64,000 nt of DNA from JAENWD01 sp963837165 (GCA_963837165.1 CAWIMD010000005.1:186001-250000), one strand, 5' to 3'. Positions 1-8,462 are shown, numbered from the stretch's first letter. Notes: generated by a model not told the origin, from the sequence alone. A program made the numbers and translations.

Positions 1-43
1 AGGTGAGAAGAGCGATGCCGAGAAATCGTGTCGTCGTTGTCAT
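1..43 (-). CDS. 5' end of an exported-type protein, cut by the window edge
   Basis: Only the first 14 codons are visible. They read MTTTTRFLGIALLT, which looks like the start of a signal peptide or membrane anchor. A strong ribosome binding site (GGAGG, four bases before the ATG) supports this start. The gene leaves the window on the left, so its function cannot be known. The motif at 87-106 lies about 45 bp upstream and is shared with the RND efflux operon at 3956, so the two may be co-regulated. Confidence 0.6.
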   Translation of the reverse strand, partial: MTTTTRFLGIALLT

Positions 44-86
44 GATGCCTCCACACTCCGAAGCGTAGAGGCGACGGGCACGCACG

Positions 87-121
87 ACTACTGGCAGAAC
101 TGACAGCTTCGCGCGCAAAAA
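87..121 (-). promoter_or_regulatory. Shared operator-like motif upstream of the left-edge gene
   Basis: Read on the minus strand this is a T5 tract (117-121), ten bases, then CTGTCAGTTCTGCCAGTAGT (87-106), ending about 44 bp before the start codon at 43. The same 20 bases, also preceded by a T5 tract and nine bases, lie upstream of the RND adaptor at 3871-3890. The core is two CTGNCAG units spaced by TT. The identity and matching orientation are seen directly; binding by the neighbouring NarL-type regulators is inference. Confidence 0.55.
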
Positions 122-152
122 GGGGTCAGTCTGACGTGCGACCACCCTCGCA

Positions 153-309
153 TGTAGCGCAGACCTTCAGGTCTGCCCCCTCACATGTCCGCGCACCCGT
201 TGGCAGGCCTGAAGGCCTGCGCTACATGAGCCCGCGCACCCGTTGGCAGGCCTGAAGGCCTGCGCTACATGAGCCCGCGCGCCTGTGGCAAGCCTGAGGG
301 CCTGCGCTA
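153..309. repeat. Palindromic repeat cluster 1 (about four copies)
   Basis: Copies lie at about 153-177, 202-225, 245-268 and 287-309 (the last degenerate). The unit is GTAGCGCAGRCC-TTCAGGYCTGCC or its reverse complement, forming a hairpin of eight base pairs with a two-base centre. The first copy has the GACC/GGTC arms and the next two have GGCC/GGCC, a paired change that keeps the stem. The last copy overlaps the stop codon of the regulator at 307-939. Confidence 0.85.
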
Positions 310-939
310 TACCAGCCCCAGCCGCACCGCGTGCCGCACCAGCTCGGCGCTGGTCTTCACGCCGAGCCGCTCCATCACGCGGTACTTGTGGAACTCCACG
401 GTCTTGCTGCTGATGCCGAGGACGGCGGCCGCTTCCTTCATGGACTTGCCCTCGGCGAGCAGCTGGAGCACCTCCCGCTCGCGCGGCGTGAGCGTACCGG
501 CAGGCGCGCCGCCGCGCCCAGGGCGCACGGGCTCGAGCGCGAGGCGCTCGGCGATGGCAGGCGACACGTAGCGCCGGCCGGCCAGGCTGTCTCGGATCGC
601 GGCGACGAGGTCGACGGCAGCCGCTTCCTTCAGGACGTAGCCGTCCGCGTGCCGGCGCAGCGCGTCGCCGGCCACCCTGGGGTCGCGGTGCTGCGTGAGG
701 TACACGATGCGCACTCCGGGCAGCGCCGCGCGGATCCGATCGCCGGCGTCGAGGCCGTTCAGCAGCGGCATGGCAATGTCGGCGACGACCACGTCGGGAC
801 CGAGACGGGTGGCCGCCTCGACGAGCGCGCGTCCGTCCCCGACCGTCCCGACGACGTCGAACTCAGCCTGCAGCAGGTGCTGCAGGGCTTCGACCATCAG
901 CAGGTGATCGTCGGCCAGCAGGATCCGCGGTCGGGTCAT
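307..939 (-). CDS. NarL/FixJ-type response regulator (RR1)
   Basis: This 210-residue protein has an N-terminal receiver with the acidic pair D10-D11, phosphoacceptor D54 and a conserved Lys in the GYVLKE segment. A LuxR/GerE helix-turn-helix follows at about residues 148-205 (LTPREREVLQLLAEGKS). It would bind DNA after phosphorylation. Its start lies inside the 3' end of the kinase gene (77-bp overlap on the same strand), so the two are almost certainly a cognate, co-translated pair. It closely resembles the regulator at 2551-3180, suggesting a local duplication. Its TAG stop falls in the end of a palindromic repeat copy. Confidence 0.92.
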   Translation of the reverse strand: MTRPRILLADDHLLMVEALQHLLQAEFDVVGTVGDGRALVEAATRLGPDVVVADIAMPLLNGLDAGDRIRAALPGVRIVYLTQHRDPRVAGDALRRHADGYVLKEAAAVDLVAAIRDSLAGRRYVSPAIAERLALEPVRPGRGGAPAGTLTPREREVLQLLAEGKSMKEAAAVLGISSKTVEFHKYRVMERLGVKTSAELVRHAVRLGLV

Positions 940-2452
940 CGTTCATTCCGTCCGGGTGGACGCCCCAGGGGGCCCACGCCTCGATACGCGTGCCGCTCGA
1001 CGGCGACGAGTGGATCCGGATCGCGCCGCGGACGATCCGCATCCGCTCGCGCATGCTCACGAGGCCGAGGCTCGCGCCGGTGCCGCCTCCGTCTGGATCG
1101 AAGCCGGTGCCGGTGTCCTCTACCGCAATGCGGATGCCCTCGTCGTCGGCCTCGACCTTGACCGCCGCCGTGGCCGCGGCGCTGTGCCTGGCCACGTTCG
1201 TCAGGGCCTCCTCCACCACGCGGAACAGGCACAGCGCCTGCTCCGGCGGCACGGGGCGGTCGAACGGCTCGGCGGCAAAGCCGATCGAGATGCCGTGCCG
1301 CTCCGAGAATTCCGCGACGAGCCGCTCGAGGGCCCGGACGAGCCCCAGCTGCTCGAGCGCGGAGGAGTGGAGCCGGTGCGAGATCCGATAGACGTCCTCG
1401 ATGGCCTCGCTGGCGTCCTGGCGCAGCCGGCCGACCGCGCCGGCCATCTCCGGGGGGGCCGTCGGGTCCAGGCGGAGCTGATCGAGGCGGATGGCCATCA
1501 GCGCGAGCTGCTGGCTGACGTGGTCGTGCAGCTCGCGCCCGATCCGGCTGCGCTCCTCCTCCTGCGCGTGGATGAGCCGGGCGGCCAGATCCTCGAGCGC
1601 TTGCGCGGCGCGCCGGCGCTCGGTCACGTCGCGGAAGCTCCACACGCGGCCGACCGTGATGCCGCCAATCCGCTGGGGCTGCGAGTAGCGCTCGAACACG
1701 CGCCCGTCGCCCAGCTCGATCACGTCGAAGCTCTCGTCGTCGGGCCGGGCGTAGATCTCGCGGATGCGCGCGAGGAAACCGGCAGGGTCTGCCAGCTGGC
1801 TCACGACGGCGGAGAGCGCCGCCTGATCGTCACGCGCGTCGAGCACGACGTCGGGAAGGCCCCACAGGTCGGCGAACTTCTGGTTGAAGATGACGATGCG
1901 CCCGTCGCCGTCGACGACGAGAATGCCGTCGGCCGTGGACTCCAGGGTCGCGCGGAGCAGCGAGAGCGACTGCCGGAGTGTCGCCTGGGCGCGGCGCCGG
2001 TCGGTGACGTCCCGCATGATCACCTGCACGGCGGCTTTCCCTTCGTAGCGGATGGGCGTCGCCCTGGCCTCGACGTCGCGCACGTCGCCGTCGAGCGTGA
2101 CCATCCGCTCCTCGAGGGTGGGCACCTCCTCGCCGGCATCCAGCTTTCTGAGCCGATCCACGACGACCGGCACGGCATCGGGATGGATGAAGTCGAGCAC
2201 GGGACGGCCAGTCAGGTCGGCCGCGTCTCTCGCGCGGAACAACCGGACGGCCGCCGGGTTCGCGTACAGGACCCGTCCGGCCCGGTGCACGCAAATCGCG
2301 GCCGGTGCGCTCTCGACGAGCACGCGATAGCGCTTTTCGCTGTCGAGCGCCTTGCCGGCGGCTGCGGCCGCCCGCCTGCGGGAGACGACGGCCCAGGCGA
2401 GCGCTGCGCCCGTCAGCCCGATCTCCGCGATGTAACGGATTTCACGCTTCAT
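863..2452 (-). CDS. PAS-domain sensor histidine kinase, NarX/DesK class
   Basis: The 529-residue product has one N-terminal membrane segment (about residues 8-24), two PAS domains (about 40-155 and 165-275), a HisKA_3 dimerisation segment with RELHDHVSQQL (H309) and a C-terminal HATPase domain with DTGTGFD and GLVSMRER. HisKA_3 kinases normally partner NarL-type regulators, as encoded directly downstream. I chose the ATG at 2452 because the longer reading frame before it is low-complexity Arg/Pro/Ala translation running over the divergent gene at 2551. The 98-bp divergent gap probably holds promoters for both sides. With one membrane segment and no periplasmic domain, sensing is probably cytoplasmic. 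Confidence 0.9.
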   Translation of the reverse strand: MKREIRYIAEIGLTGAALAWAVVSRRRAAAAAGKALDSEKRYRVLVESAPAAICVHRAGRVLYANPAAVRLFRARDAADLTGRPVLDFIHPDAVPVVVDRLRKLDAGEEVPTLEERMVTLDGDVRDVEARATPIRYEGKAAVQVIMRDVTDRRRAQATLRQSLSLLRATLESTADGILVVDGDGRIVIFNQKFADLWGLPDVVLDARDDQAALSAVVSQLADPAGFLARIREIYARPDDESFDVIELGDGRVFERYSQPQRIGGITVGRVWSFRDVTERRRAAQALEDLAARLIHAQEEERSRIGRELHDHVSQQLALMAIRLDQLRLDPTAPPEMAGAVGRLRQDASEAIEDVYRISHRLHSSALEQLGLVRALERLVAEFSERHGISIGFAAEPFDRPVPPEQALCLFRVVEEALTNVARHSAAATAAVKVEADDEGIRIAVEDTGTGFDPDGGGTGASLGLVSMRERMRIVRGAIRIHSSPSSGTRIEAWAPWGVHPDGMNDDPTADPAGRRSPADGRSPAAPAAG

Positions 2453-2498
2453 CACTGATGACCCATCACCGCGACACTGCGGCACCGCGGCACTGCCC

Positions 2499-2514
2499 CT
2501 GGGAATCCTCCCAG
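2499..2514. promoter_or_regulatory. Inverted repeat in the divergent kinase/RR2 promoter region
   Basis: CTGGGA-ATCC-TCCCAG is a perfect 6-bp inverted repeat in the 98-bp gap between the divergent starts at 2452 and 2551. It could be an autoregulatory operator or a leader hairpin. It does not resemble the 20-bp motif found at 87 and 3871. Support is positional only. Confidence 0.3.
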
Positions 2515-2550
2515 TTCCGCCGCGCTGGCGCGGCGTGCCACGATGCACGT

Positions 2551-3180
2551 ATGTCTCGCCCGCGTATTCTCCTGGCAGACGATCACACCCTCCTGCTCGA
2601 CGCGTTCCGCGCGCTGCTCGAGCCGGAGTTCGAGGTGGTGGCGACCGTCGTGGACGGCCGCTCGCTCCTCGACGAGTGCGCGCGACTGCACCCCGACGTC
2701 GTGGTGCTCGACATCGCCATGCCGCTCCTGAACGGTCTGGATGCCGGCCGCCAGCTGACGGCACGCCGCGACGCGCCGAAGCTCATCTACCTGACGATGA
2801 ATCCCAATCCGGATCTTGCCGGGGAGGCCCTCAGGTTCGGTGCGGCAGGATACGTCCTGAAGAGCTCGGCTGCCACCGAGCTCACCCAGGCGATCCGCGA
2901 AGCGCTCAAGGGGCGATCGTACATCACCCCCCTCATCACGCGCGACGTGGTCGGATCTCTGGCGGGGCCCCGCGACGGCCGTCCCGAGCTGACCGTCCGG
3001 CAGCGGGAGGTGCTGCAGCTGCTGGCCGAGGGACGGTCGATGAAGGAAGTGGCCGACATCCTCAATGTCGCGCCGCGGACAGTCGCGTTCCACAAGTACC
3101 GGATGATGGAGCAGCTGCGGTTGAAGACCAGCGCCGAGCTGATCAGGTTTGCCGTGAAGGAAAGCCTGGTGGCCTCGTGA
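2551..3180 (+). CDS. NarL/FixJ-type response regulator (RR2)
   Basis: The 209-residue product has a receiver with D10-D11 and D54 and a C-terminal LuxR-type helix-turn-helix (LTVRQREVLQLLAEGRS). Its receiver and DNA-binding helix are very similar to RR1, including the identical stretch DIAMPLLNGLDAG, so the two may read related DNA sites. The start at 2551 matches the RR1 N-terminus (M-x-RPRILLADDH); the upstream in-frame extension has no domain. It is transcribed away from the kinase and is followed after two bases by the receiver-only gene at 3183. Confidence 0.9.
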   Translation: MSRPRILLADDHTLLLDAFRALLEPEFEVVATVVDGRSLLDECARLHPDVVVLDIAMPLLNGLDAGRQLTARRDAPKLIYLTMNPNPDLAGEALRFGAAGYVLKSSAATELTQAIREALKGRSYITPLITRDVVGSLAGPRDGRPELTVRQREVLQLLAEGRSMKEVADILNVAPRTVAFHKYRMMEQLRLKTSAELIRFAVKESLVAS

Positions 3181-3182
3181 AG

Positions 3183-3632
3183 ATGCAGGACTGCCGTCCC
3201 CGGGATGGCGCCGCCGACCGGGACCAGCCGGCCGGGCTGGCCCGGGTCCGCGTGATCGTGGCCGACGACCATCGGGCGATGCGCGACAGCCTCGTGGGCG
3301 TGCTGTCGCGCGAGCACGACGTCGTGGCGGCCGTCCCCGACGCGCAGGCCCTGATCGCGGCCGCCGAAGCGCTGGACCCGGACGTCCTCGTGCTGGACAT
3401 CCAGATGCCGGGCCTCTGCGGCATCTCCGCCGCCCATGGCCTGAAGGGCGGCGGGTGCCGGGCGAAGGTCGTGTTCGTGACCGCGCAGGCCGAGCGCGGG
3501 TTCGTCCAGAACTGCATGGCGCTCGGACCCGTCGGCTTCGTCGTCAAGGACCGGGTGGCGATGGATTTTTTGTACGCCGTCCGCAGCGTGCTCGAAGGTC
3601 AGCCGTTCGTCTCCCCCTCCATCCCGCACTGA
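3183..3632 (+). CDS. Stand-alone receiver domain protein (RR3)
   Basis: The 149-residue product has an atypical 20-residue N-terminal extension, then a receiver domain with D28-D29, phosphoacceptor D72 and the Lys of GFVVKD. The protein ends just where NarL-type regulators enter their linker (QPFVSPSIPH), so the DNA-binding domain is absent. It could be a phosphate sink, a protein-protein regulator or a truncated NarL-type gene. The start lies two bases after the RR2 stop, so the two are co-transcribed. A palindromic repeat cluster begins about 50 bp downstream and may mark the event that removed the C-terminus. Confidence 0.85.
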   Translation: MQDCRPRDGAADRDQPAGLARVRVIVADDHRAMRDSLVGVLSREHDVVAAVPDAQALIAAAEALDPDVLVLDIQMPGLCGISAAHGLKGGGCRAKVVFVTAQAERGFVQNCMALGPVGFVVKDRVAMDFLYAVRSVLEGQPFVSPSIPH

Positions 3633-3683
3633 CCCGTACGCCGCGCCATTCCTCCGGCCCGCAACTCATGTAGCGCAACGCAT

Positions 3684-3829
3684 GCAGCGCAGACCTTCAG
3701 GTCTGCCCGCGCGCCCGTTGGCAGGCCTGAAGGCCTGCGCTACATGAGCCCGCGCGCCCGTTGGCAGGCCTGAAGGCCTGCGCTACATGAGCCCACGGGC
3801 CTGGTGGCAGGCCTGAAGGCCTGCGCTAC
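3684..3829. repeat. Palindromic repeat cluster 2 (four copies)
   Basis: One GACC-class copy (3684-3707) faces three GGCC-class copies (about 3720-3742, 3763-3785 and 3806-3829). The last three are tandem with a period of about 43 bp, joined by spacers of the type ATGAGCCCGCGCGCCCGTT. This matches the layout of cluster 1. The cluster fills most of the 323-bp gap between the receiver gene and the RND operon; the rest holds the promoter region described at 3857-3890. Confidence 0.85.
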
Positions 3830-3856
3830 ACGCGAGCGCCCGTTCCGTCTGGGCGC

Positions 3857-3890
3857 TTTTTCCCACGTCCCTGTCAGTTCTGCCAGTAGT
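3857..3890 (+). promoter_or_regulatory. Shared operator-like motif upstream of the RND operon
   Basis: A T5 tract (3857-3861) is followed after nine bases by CTGTCAGTTCTGCCAGTAGT (3871-3890), identical to 87-106 on the opposite strand. It ends 65 bp before the adaptor start at 3956. A second partial copy, TCAGTTCTG, occurs at 3934-3942. The arrangement suggests an activator site feeding the efflux operon; which regulator binds is not shown by the sequence. Confidence 0.55.
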
Positions 3891-3955
3891 GCGCCGGCGG
3901 AGCCGTCCGTAATGTGTCTGTGACGAGTACGTATCAGTTCTGAGCGAGGGACGTC

Positions 3956-5083
3956 ATGGCAAAGCGGATGATTGTGATGCTCGGGCTCGTCGTCGCGTTC
4001 ATCGCGGCGCTCGGGTTCGTGAAGTTCCAGCAGTTCCAGGCGATGGCCCGGCAGGCGGCGGCCATGCAGCCGCCGCCGACCGCGGTCACGACCGTCGTCG
4101 CGGCCCGCGATACCTGGCCGGCCACCTTCAACGCCATCGGCACGGTGAGCGCGGTCCAGGGCGTGACGGTGAGCGCGGACCTGCCCGGCATCGTCGAGCA
4201 GATTGCCTTCGAGTCGGGGCGGTCCGTGCACGAGGGCGACGTCCTGGTGCGGCTCGACACCCGGCAGGAGCGCGCGCAGCTGGCGGCGGCCGAGGCCGAG
4301 AGCGAGCTGGCACGCGTCAACTTCGCCCGTATGGAGGCGCTCGTCAAGGAGCGCGCGATCTCGCGCGCCGACTACGACAAGGCCGCCGCGGAGCAGAAGT
4401 CGACCGAGGCCCGCGTGGGCGAGATCCGCGCGACGATTGCGCGCAAGACGATCCGCGCACCGTTCTCCGGCCTGCTGGGCATCCGCCAGGTGAATCTCGG
4501 GCAGTACCTCTCGGCCGGCGACCCGATCGTGCCGCTGCAGGCGCTGCACCCGGTGCACGTGGACTTCGGCGTGCCCCAGCAGGACGCCGGGCAGATGCGC
4601 ATCGGACGCGCCGTGCGCGTCACCGCCGGGCCCCATGACGGCACCGCGTTCACGGGTCGTATCACGGCCCTCGACTCGGTGGTGGAGCAGTCCACCAGGA
4701 ACGTGCAGGTGCAGGCGACGCTCGCGAACCAGCACGGCAGGCTCCGGCCCGGCATGTTCGTCCAGACGGAGATCACCGTCGGCGACAGCCGCTCGGTCGT
4801 CGCCCTCCCGGCCTCGGCCGTCGCCTACGCCCCGTACGGCGACTCGGTGTTCGTCGTGACGGACATGAAAGGCCCGGACGGACAGGCGTTTCGCGGCGTC
4901 ACCCAGCAGTTCGTGACGCTCGCGGGCACCCGCGGCGACCAGGTGGCGGTGGTATCGGGTGTGAAGCCCGGAGACGAGGTCGTCACTTCGGGCGCGTTCA
5001 AGCTGCGGAACGGCGCCGCGGTGGTCGTCAACAACGCCGTGCAGCCGGCCAACAACCCCGCCCCCAGCCCCGAGGACAGTTGA
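3956..5083 (+). CDS. RND efflux membrane fusion protein (periplasmic adaptor)
   Basis: The 375-residue adaptor of the HlyD/AcrA family links an inner-membrane RND pump to an outer-membrane channel. It has an N-terminal membrane anchor (about residues 5-24), a lipoyl half-motif (VSADLPGIVEQIAFESG), an alpha-hairpin (about 100-150), the second lipoyl half (IRAPFSGLLGIRQVNLG), a beta-barrel and a membrane-proximal domain. The pump gene starts 109 bp downstream on the same strand. No outer-membrane factor is encoded here, so the pump must borrow one. The upstream 20-bp motif and the adjacent regulators suggest signal-controlled expression. Confidence 0.93.
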   Translation: MAKRMIVMLGLVVAFIAALGFVKFQQFQAMARQAAAMQPPPTAVTTVVAARDTWPATFNAIGTVSAVQGVTVSADLPGIVEQIAFESGRSVHEGDVLVRLDTRQERAQLAAAEAESELARVNFARMEALVKERAISRADYDKAAAEQKSTEARVGEIRATIARKTIRAPFSGLLGIRQVNLGQYLSAGDPIVPLQALHPVHVDFGVPQQDAGQMRIGRAVRVTAGPHDGTAFTGRITALDSVVEQSTRNVQVQATLANQHGRLRPGMFVQTEITVGDSRSVVALPASAVAYAPYGDSVFVVTDMKGPDGQAFRGVTQQFVTLAGTRGDQVAVVSGVKPGDEVVTSGAFKLRNGAAVVVNNAVQPANNPAPSPEDS

Positions 5084-5191
5084 TGGAGTCTCTCTTCCAC
5101 GTCAGCACTGGCCGCTCCGTTGTCGCGGCCGCAGATCACGGTCGACGCGCCGGCGCCGGTAGTACTGGCCCGGTGCAAACGGGACAATAAG

Positions 5192-8100
5192 ATGCGGTTC
5201 ACCGATCTCTTCATCAAGCGGCCGGTCCTCTCGATCGTCGTCAGTCTGGTGATCGTCATCGCCGGCCTGCAGTCGATCCGCACGCTGAGCGTCCGGCAGT
5301 ACCCCCGCAGCGACATCGCGATCGTGCGCGTGTCGACCACGTACGTGGGCGCGAATGCCGATCTCGTCCGCGGCTTCATCACGACGCCGCTCGAGCGCGT
5401 GATCGCCAGCGCCGACGGCATCGACTACATGGAGTCGTCCAGCGCGCAGGGGCTGAGCGCGATCACGGTGCACCTGACGCTGAACTACGACACCAACGCC
5501 GCCCTCACGCAGATCCAGGCCAAGGTGGCGCAGGTGCGCAACGACCTGCCACCCGAGGCCGAGGCCCCGGTCATCGAGCTCGAGACGGCGGACAACCAGT
5601 TCGCGGCGATGTACCTGGGCTTCTCGTCGAAGGATCTCGACCAGAACCAGATCACCGATTACCTGACGCGTGTCGTCCAGCCGAAGCTGAGCGCGATTGC
5701 CGGCGTCCAGCGGGCGGAGATCCTGGGGAACCGCACGTTCGCGATGCGGATCTGGCTCAAGCCCGATCGGATGGCCGCCCTCGGCATCGCGCCCTCGGCG
5801 GTCCGCGACGCCCTGGCGAAGAACAACTACCTGTCGGCCCTGGGCAGAACGAAGGGCTCGATGGTGTCGGTGAATCTCGTCGCGAACACGGACCTCAGGA
5901 CGCCCGAGGAGTTCCGGCAGCTCGTCGTCAAGCAGGACAAGGGTGTGGTCGTCCGTCTCGGTGACATCGCCGACGTGGCCCTCGGCGCCGAGAACTACGA
6001 CGAGGACGTGCGGTTCAACGGTCAGACGGCCACGTTCATGGGCATCTGGGTCCTGCCGACGGCCAACACGCTCGACGTGATCCGGCAGGTGCGCGCCGAG
6101 ATCCCGGGGATCCGAGCCGGGCTGCCGGCCGGGATGAAAGTCGGCATCCCGTACGACTCGACGGCCTACATCCAGGACGCCATCGACGAGGTGCTCTCGA
6201 CGCTCACCGAGACGCTGCTCATCGTCATACTCGTGATCTTCCTGTTCCTGGGGTCGGTGCGCTCGGTGCTGATCCCGATCGTCGCGATTCCGGTGTCACT
6301 CATCGGCGCGGTGTTCCTGATGCTGGTGGCCGGGTTCACGATCAACCTGCTGACCCTGCTCGCCATCGTGCTCTCGGTCGGCCTCGTCGTGGACGACGCG
6401 ATCGTGATGGTGGAGAACGTGGAACGCCACCTCCACGCCGGCAAGCCGCCCGTCAGGGCCGCCATCGATGCGGCCCGCGAGCTGGTGGGGCCGATCGTGG
6501 CGATGACGATCACGCTCGCCGCGGTCTACGCGCCCATCGGCATCCAGGGCGGCCTCACGGGGGCCCTCTTCCGCGAGTTCGCCTTCACGCTGGCCGGCGC
6601 CGTGCTGGTGTCGGGCGTGGTCGCGCTGACGCTCTCGCCGATGATGGGCGCCAGGCTGCTGCGCGCGGGCGACACCGAACGCGGGTTCGCCGGCTGGATC
6701 AACCGGCGGTTCGACGGCGTCCGGGGGACGTACACGCGGATGCTGGCGGGCACGCTCCGATACCGGCCCGTGGTGCTCGTGCTCTGGGCGATCGTGGCCC
6801 TGCTGATGGTGCCGTTCTACATGTTCTCGATGCGCGAGCTGGCGCCGAACGAGGACCAGGGCGTCGTGTTCGGCATCATCCAGGCGTCGCCGAATGCCAC
6901 GCTCGACCAGACGAAGCTGTTCACCTCGCAGGTGTACGACGTCTACCACGCGTTCCCCGAGGCGGCGAGCATCTTCCAGATCACGTCGCCCAACGGCGGT
7001 TTCGGCGGAATGGTGACGACGCCCTGGAGCGATCGCTCGAAGACCACCCAGCAGCTGCTGATGGAGTCGATGGGGCCGCTCTCGAAGATTCCGGGCATCC
7101 GTGTCATCCCGATGACACCCCCCGCGCTGCCCGGCGGCGGAGACTTCCCGGTAGACCTGGTGCTCTCCACCGCGGCCGAGCCGCAGGTGCTCGTGAAGGC
7201 GGCCAACACGCTGGTCCAGAAGGCGTTCCAGAGCGGGATGTTCATCTTCGCCGACAGCGACCTGAAGTTCGACCAGCCGCAGGCGGAGGTCGTCTTCGAC
7301 CGTGACAAGCTGCGCTCGCAGGGCGTCGACCTGCGCCAGGCCGGCCAGGATCTCGCTACGATGCTCGGAGGCAACTACGTGAACCGGTTCAGCATTCAGG
7401 GCCGGAGCTACAAGGTGATCCCGCAGGTGAAGCGCGCCGATCGGCTGACGCCGGATCAGCTCGAGCAGATGTACGTGACCGGCAACGACAAGACGCTCGT
7501 GCCGCTCTCCACGTTTGCGCGCCTGAAGACGACGGCGGAGCCGCGGGACTTGAAGAAGTTCCAGCAGCTCAACGCGGTGCGGATCCAGGGCGTGATTCCG
7601 CCGCCGGTGCCGCTGGACCAGGCGCTCGGGTTCCTCGAGCACGAGGCGAAGGGCCTGCTGCCGGAGGGCGTCACCATCGACTACGCGGGGCAGTCGCGGC
7701 AGCTCCGGGTCGAGGGATCGAAGTTCCTCGGCACGTTCCTGCTGTCGGCGGTGCTGATCTACCTGGTGCTCGCGGCGCAGTTCGAGAGCTTCCGCGATCC
7801 GTTCATCGTCCTCGCCGGGTCGGTCCCGCTCGCCGTCTCGGGCGCGCTGCTGTTCTCGTTCCTGGGACTGACGACGCTGAACATCTACAGCCAGGTGGGC
7901 CTGATCACGCTGGTGGGGCTGGTCGCGAAGAACGGGATCCTGATCGTCGAGTTCGCGAACCACCTGCAGGAGACGGGCCTCGACAAGCTGCACGCGGTTG
8001 TCGAGGCGGCGGGCACGAGGCTGCGGCCGATCCTGATGACCACCGCGGCGACGGTGATGGGGCACTTCCCCCTGGTCATTGCGACCGGTCCGGGCGCGGG

Positions 8101-8305
8101 CGCGAGGAACAGCATCGGCATCATGCTCGTGACCGGGATGATCATCGGCACGGCGTTCACGCTGTTCGTGGTGCCGTCGATCTACGTGCTCGTCGCGCGG
8201 ACGAGGGTGCGGGTCCGTGACGAGGGGGCCGAGCCGGTGCTCGCCCCGTCGGGAGGCGTGCTGTCGGGTCAGTGGCGTGTGACGCCGGCGGGGCCGGCGT
8301 CGTAG
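5192..8305 (+). CDS. RND-family efflux pump, inner-membrane transporter
   Basis: The 1037-residue product has the full length of AcrB/MexF-type proton-driven exporters (HAE1 family). It begins with the conserved FIKRPVLSIVVSLVIVIAG helix, carries the TM4 motif GLVVDDAIVMVENVERH with the two proton-relay aspartates, and has the second-half counterpart GLVAKNGILIVEFAN. Two large periplasmic loops follow TM1 and TM7. The ATG at 5192 is used because it directly precedes the conserved N-terminus; the 24 codons upstream have no family match. Substrates cannot be predicted. It is probably one operon with the adaptor at 3956. Confidence 0.94.
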   Translation: MRFTDLFIKRPVLSIVVSLVIVIAGLQSIRTLSVRQYPRSDIAIVRVSTTYVGANADLVRGFITTPLERVIASADGIDYMESSSAQGLSAITVHLTLNYDTNAALTQIQAKVAQVRNDLPPEAEAPVIELETADNQFAAMYLGFSSKDLDQNQITDYLTRVVQPKLSAIAGVQRAEILGNRTFAMRIWLKPDRMAALGIAPSAVRDALAKNNYLSALGRTKGSMVSVNLVANTDLRTPEEFRQLVVKQDKGVVVRLGDIADVALGAENYDEDVRFNGQTATFMGIWVLPTANTLDVIRQVRAEIPGIRAGLPAGMKVGIPYDSTAYIQDAIDEVLSTLTETLLIVILVIFLFLGSVRSVLIPIVAIPVSLIGAVFLMLVAGFTINLLTLLAIVLSVGLVVDDAIVMVENVERHLHAGKPPVRAAIDAARELVGPIVAMTITLAAVYAPIGIQGGLTGALFREFAFTLAGAVLVSGVVALTLSPMMGARLLRAGDTERGFAGWINRRFDGVRGTYTRMLAGTLRYRPVVLVLWAIVALLMVPFYMFSMRELAPNEDQGVVFGIIQASPNATLDQTKLFTSQVYDVYHAFPEAASIFQITSPNGGFGGMVTTPWSDRSKTTQQLLMESMGPLSKIPGIRVIPMTPPALPGGGDFPVDLVLSTAAEPQVLVKAANTLVQKAFQSGMFIFADSDLKFDQPQAEVVFDRDKLRSQGVDLRQAGQDLATMLGGNYVNRFSIQGRSYKVIPQVKRADRLTPDQLEQMYVTGNDKTLVPLSTFARLKTTAEPRDLKKFQQLNAVRIQGVIPPPVPLDQALGFLEHEAKGLLPEGVTIDYAGQSRQLRVEGSKFLGTFLLSAVLIYLVLAAQFESFRDPFIVLAGSVPLAVSGALLFSFLGLTTLNIYSQVGLITLVGLVAKNGILIVEFANHLQETGLDKLHAVVEAAGTRLRPILMTTAATVMGHFPLVIATGPGAGARNSIGIMLVTGMIIGTAFTLFVVPSIYVLVARTRVRVRDEGAEPVLAPSGGVLSGQWRVTPAGPAS

Positions 8306-8340
8306 GTCCGGTCCGCACGTCGTCGCGCGCGTTGTCGTGT

Positions 8341-8455
8341 GTAGCGCAGGCCTCGGCGCGGGGCAGACCTGAAGGTCTGCGCTACACACCAACTCGGGCA
8401 GACCTGAAGGTCTGCGCTACATACCAACTCGGGCAGACCTGAAGGTCTGCGCTAC
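8341..8455. repeat. Palindromic repeat cluster 3 (three copies plus one degenerate)
   Basis: Three GACC-class copies lie at 8362-8385, 8397-8420 and 8432-8455 with a 35-bp period and the spacer ACACCAACTCGG or ATACCAACTCGG. A decayed copy begins at 8341. The cluster fills the gap between the 3' ends of the RND pump and the kinase fragment, which converge. In that position the hairpins could also act as a bidirectional transcription barrier. Confidence 0.85.
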
Positions 8456-8462
8456 ATACCAG

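Noticed and set aside
2453..2764. Longer start for the kinase gene at 2764
   Set aside because: The extra 104 codons run over the divergent regulator gene and are low-complexity; the hydrophobic N-terminus starts at 2452.
6296..8392. Long minus-strand open frame of about 700 codons opposite the RND pump
   Set aside because: It is the antisense of a well-supported pump gene; its translation is rich in Arg, His and Asp with no domain. Long antisense frames are expected in sequence with such high GC at third codon positions.
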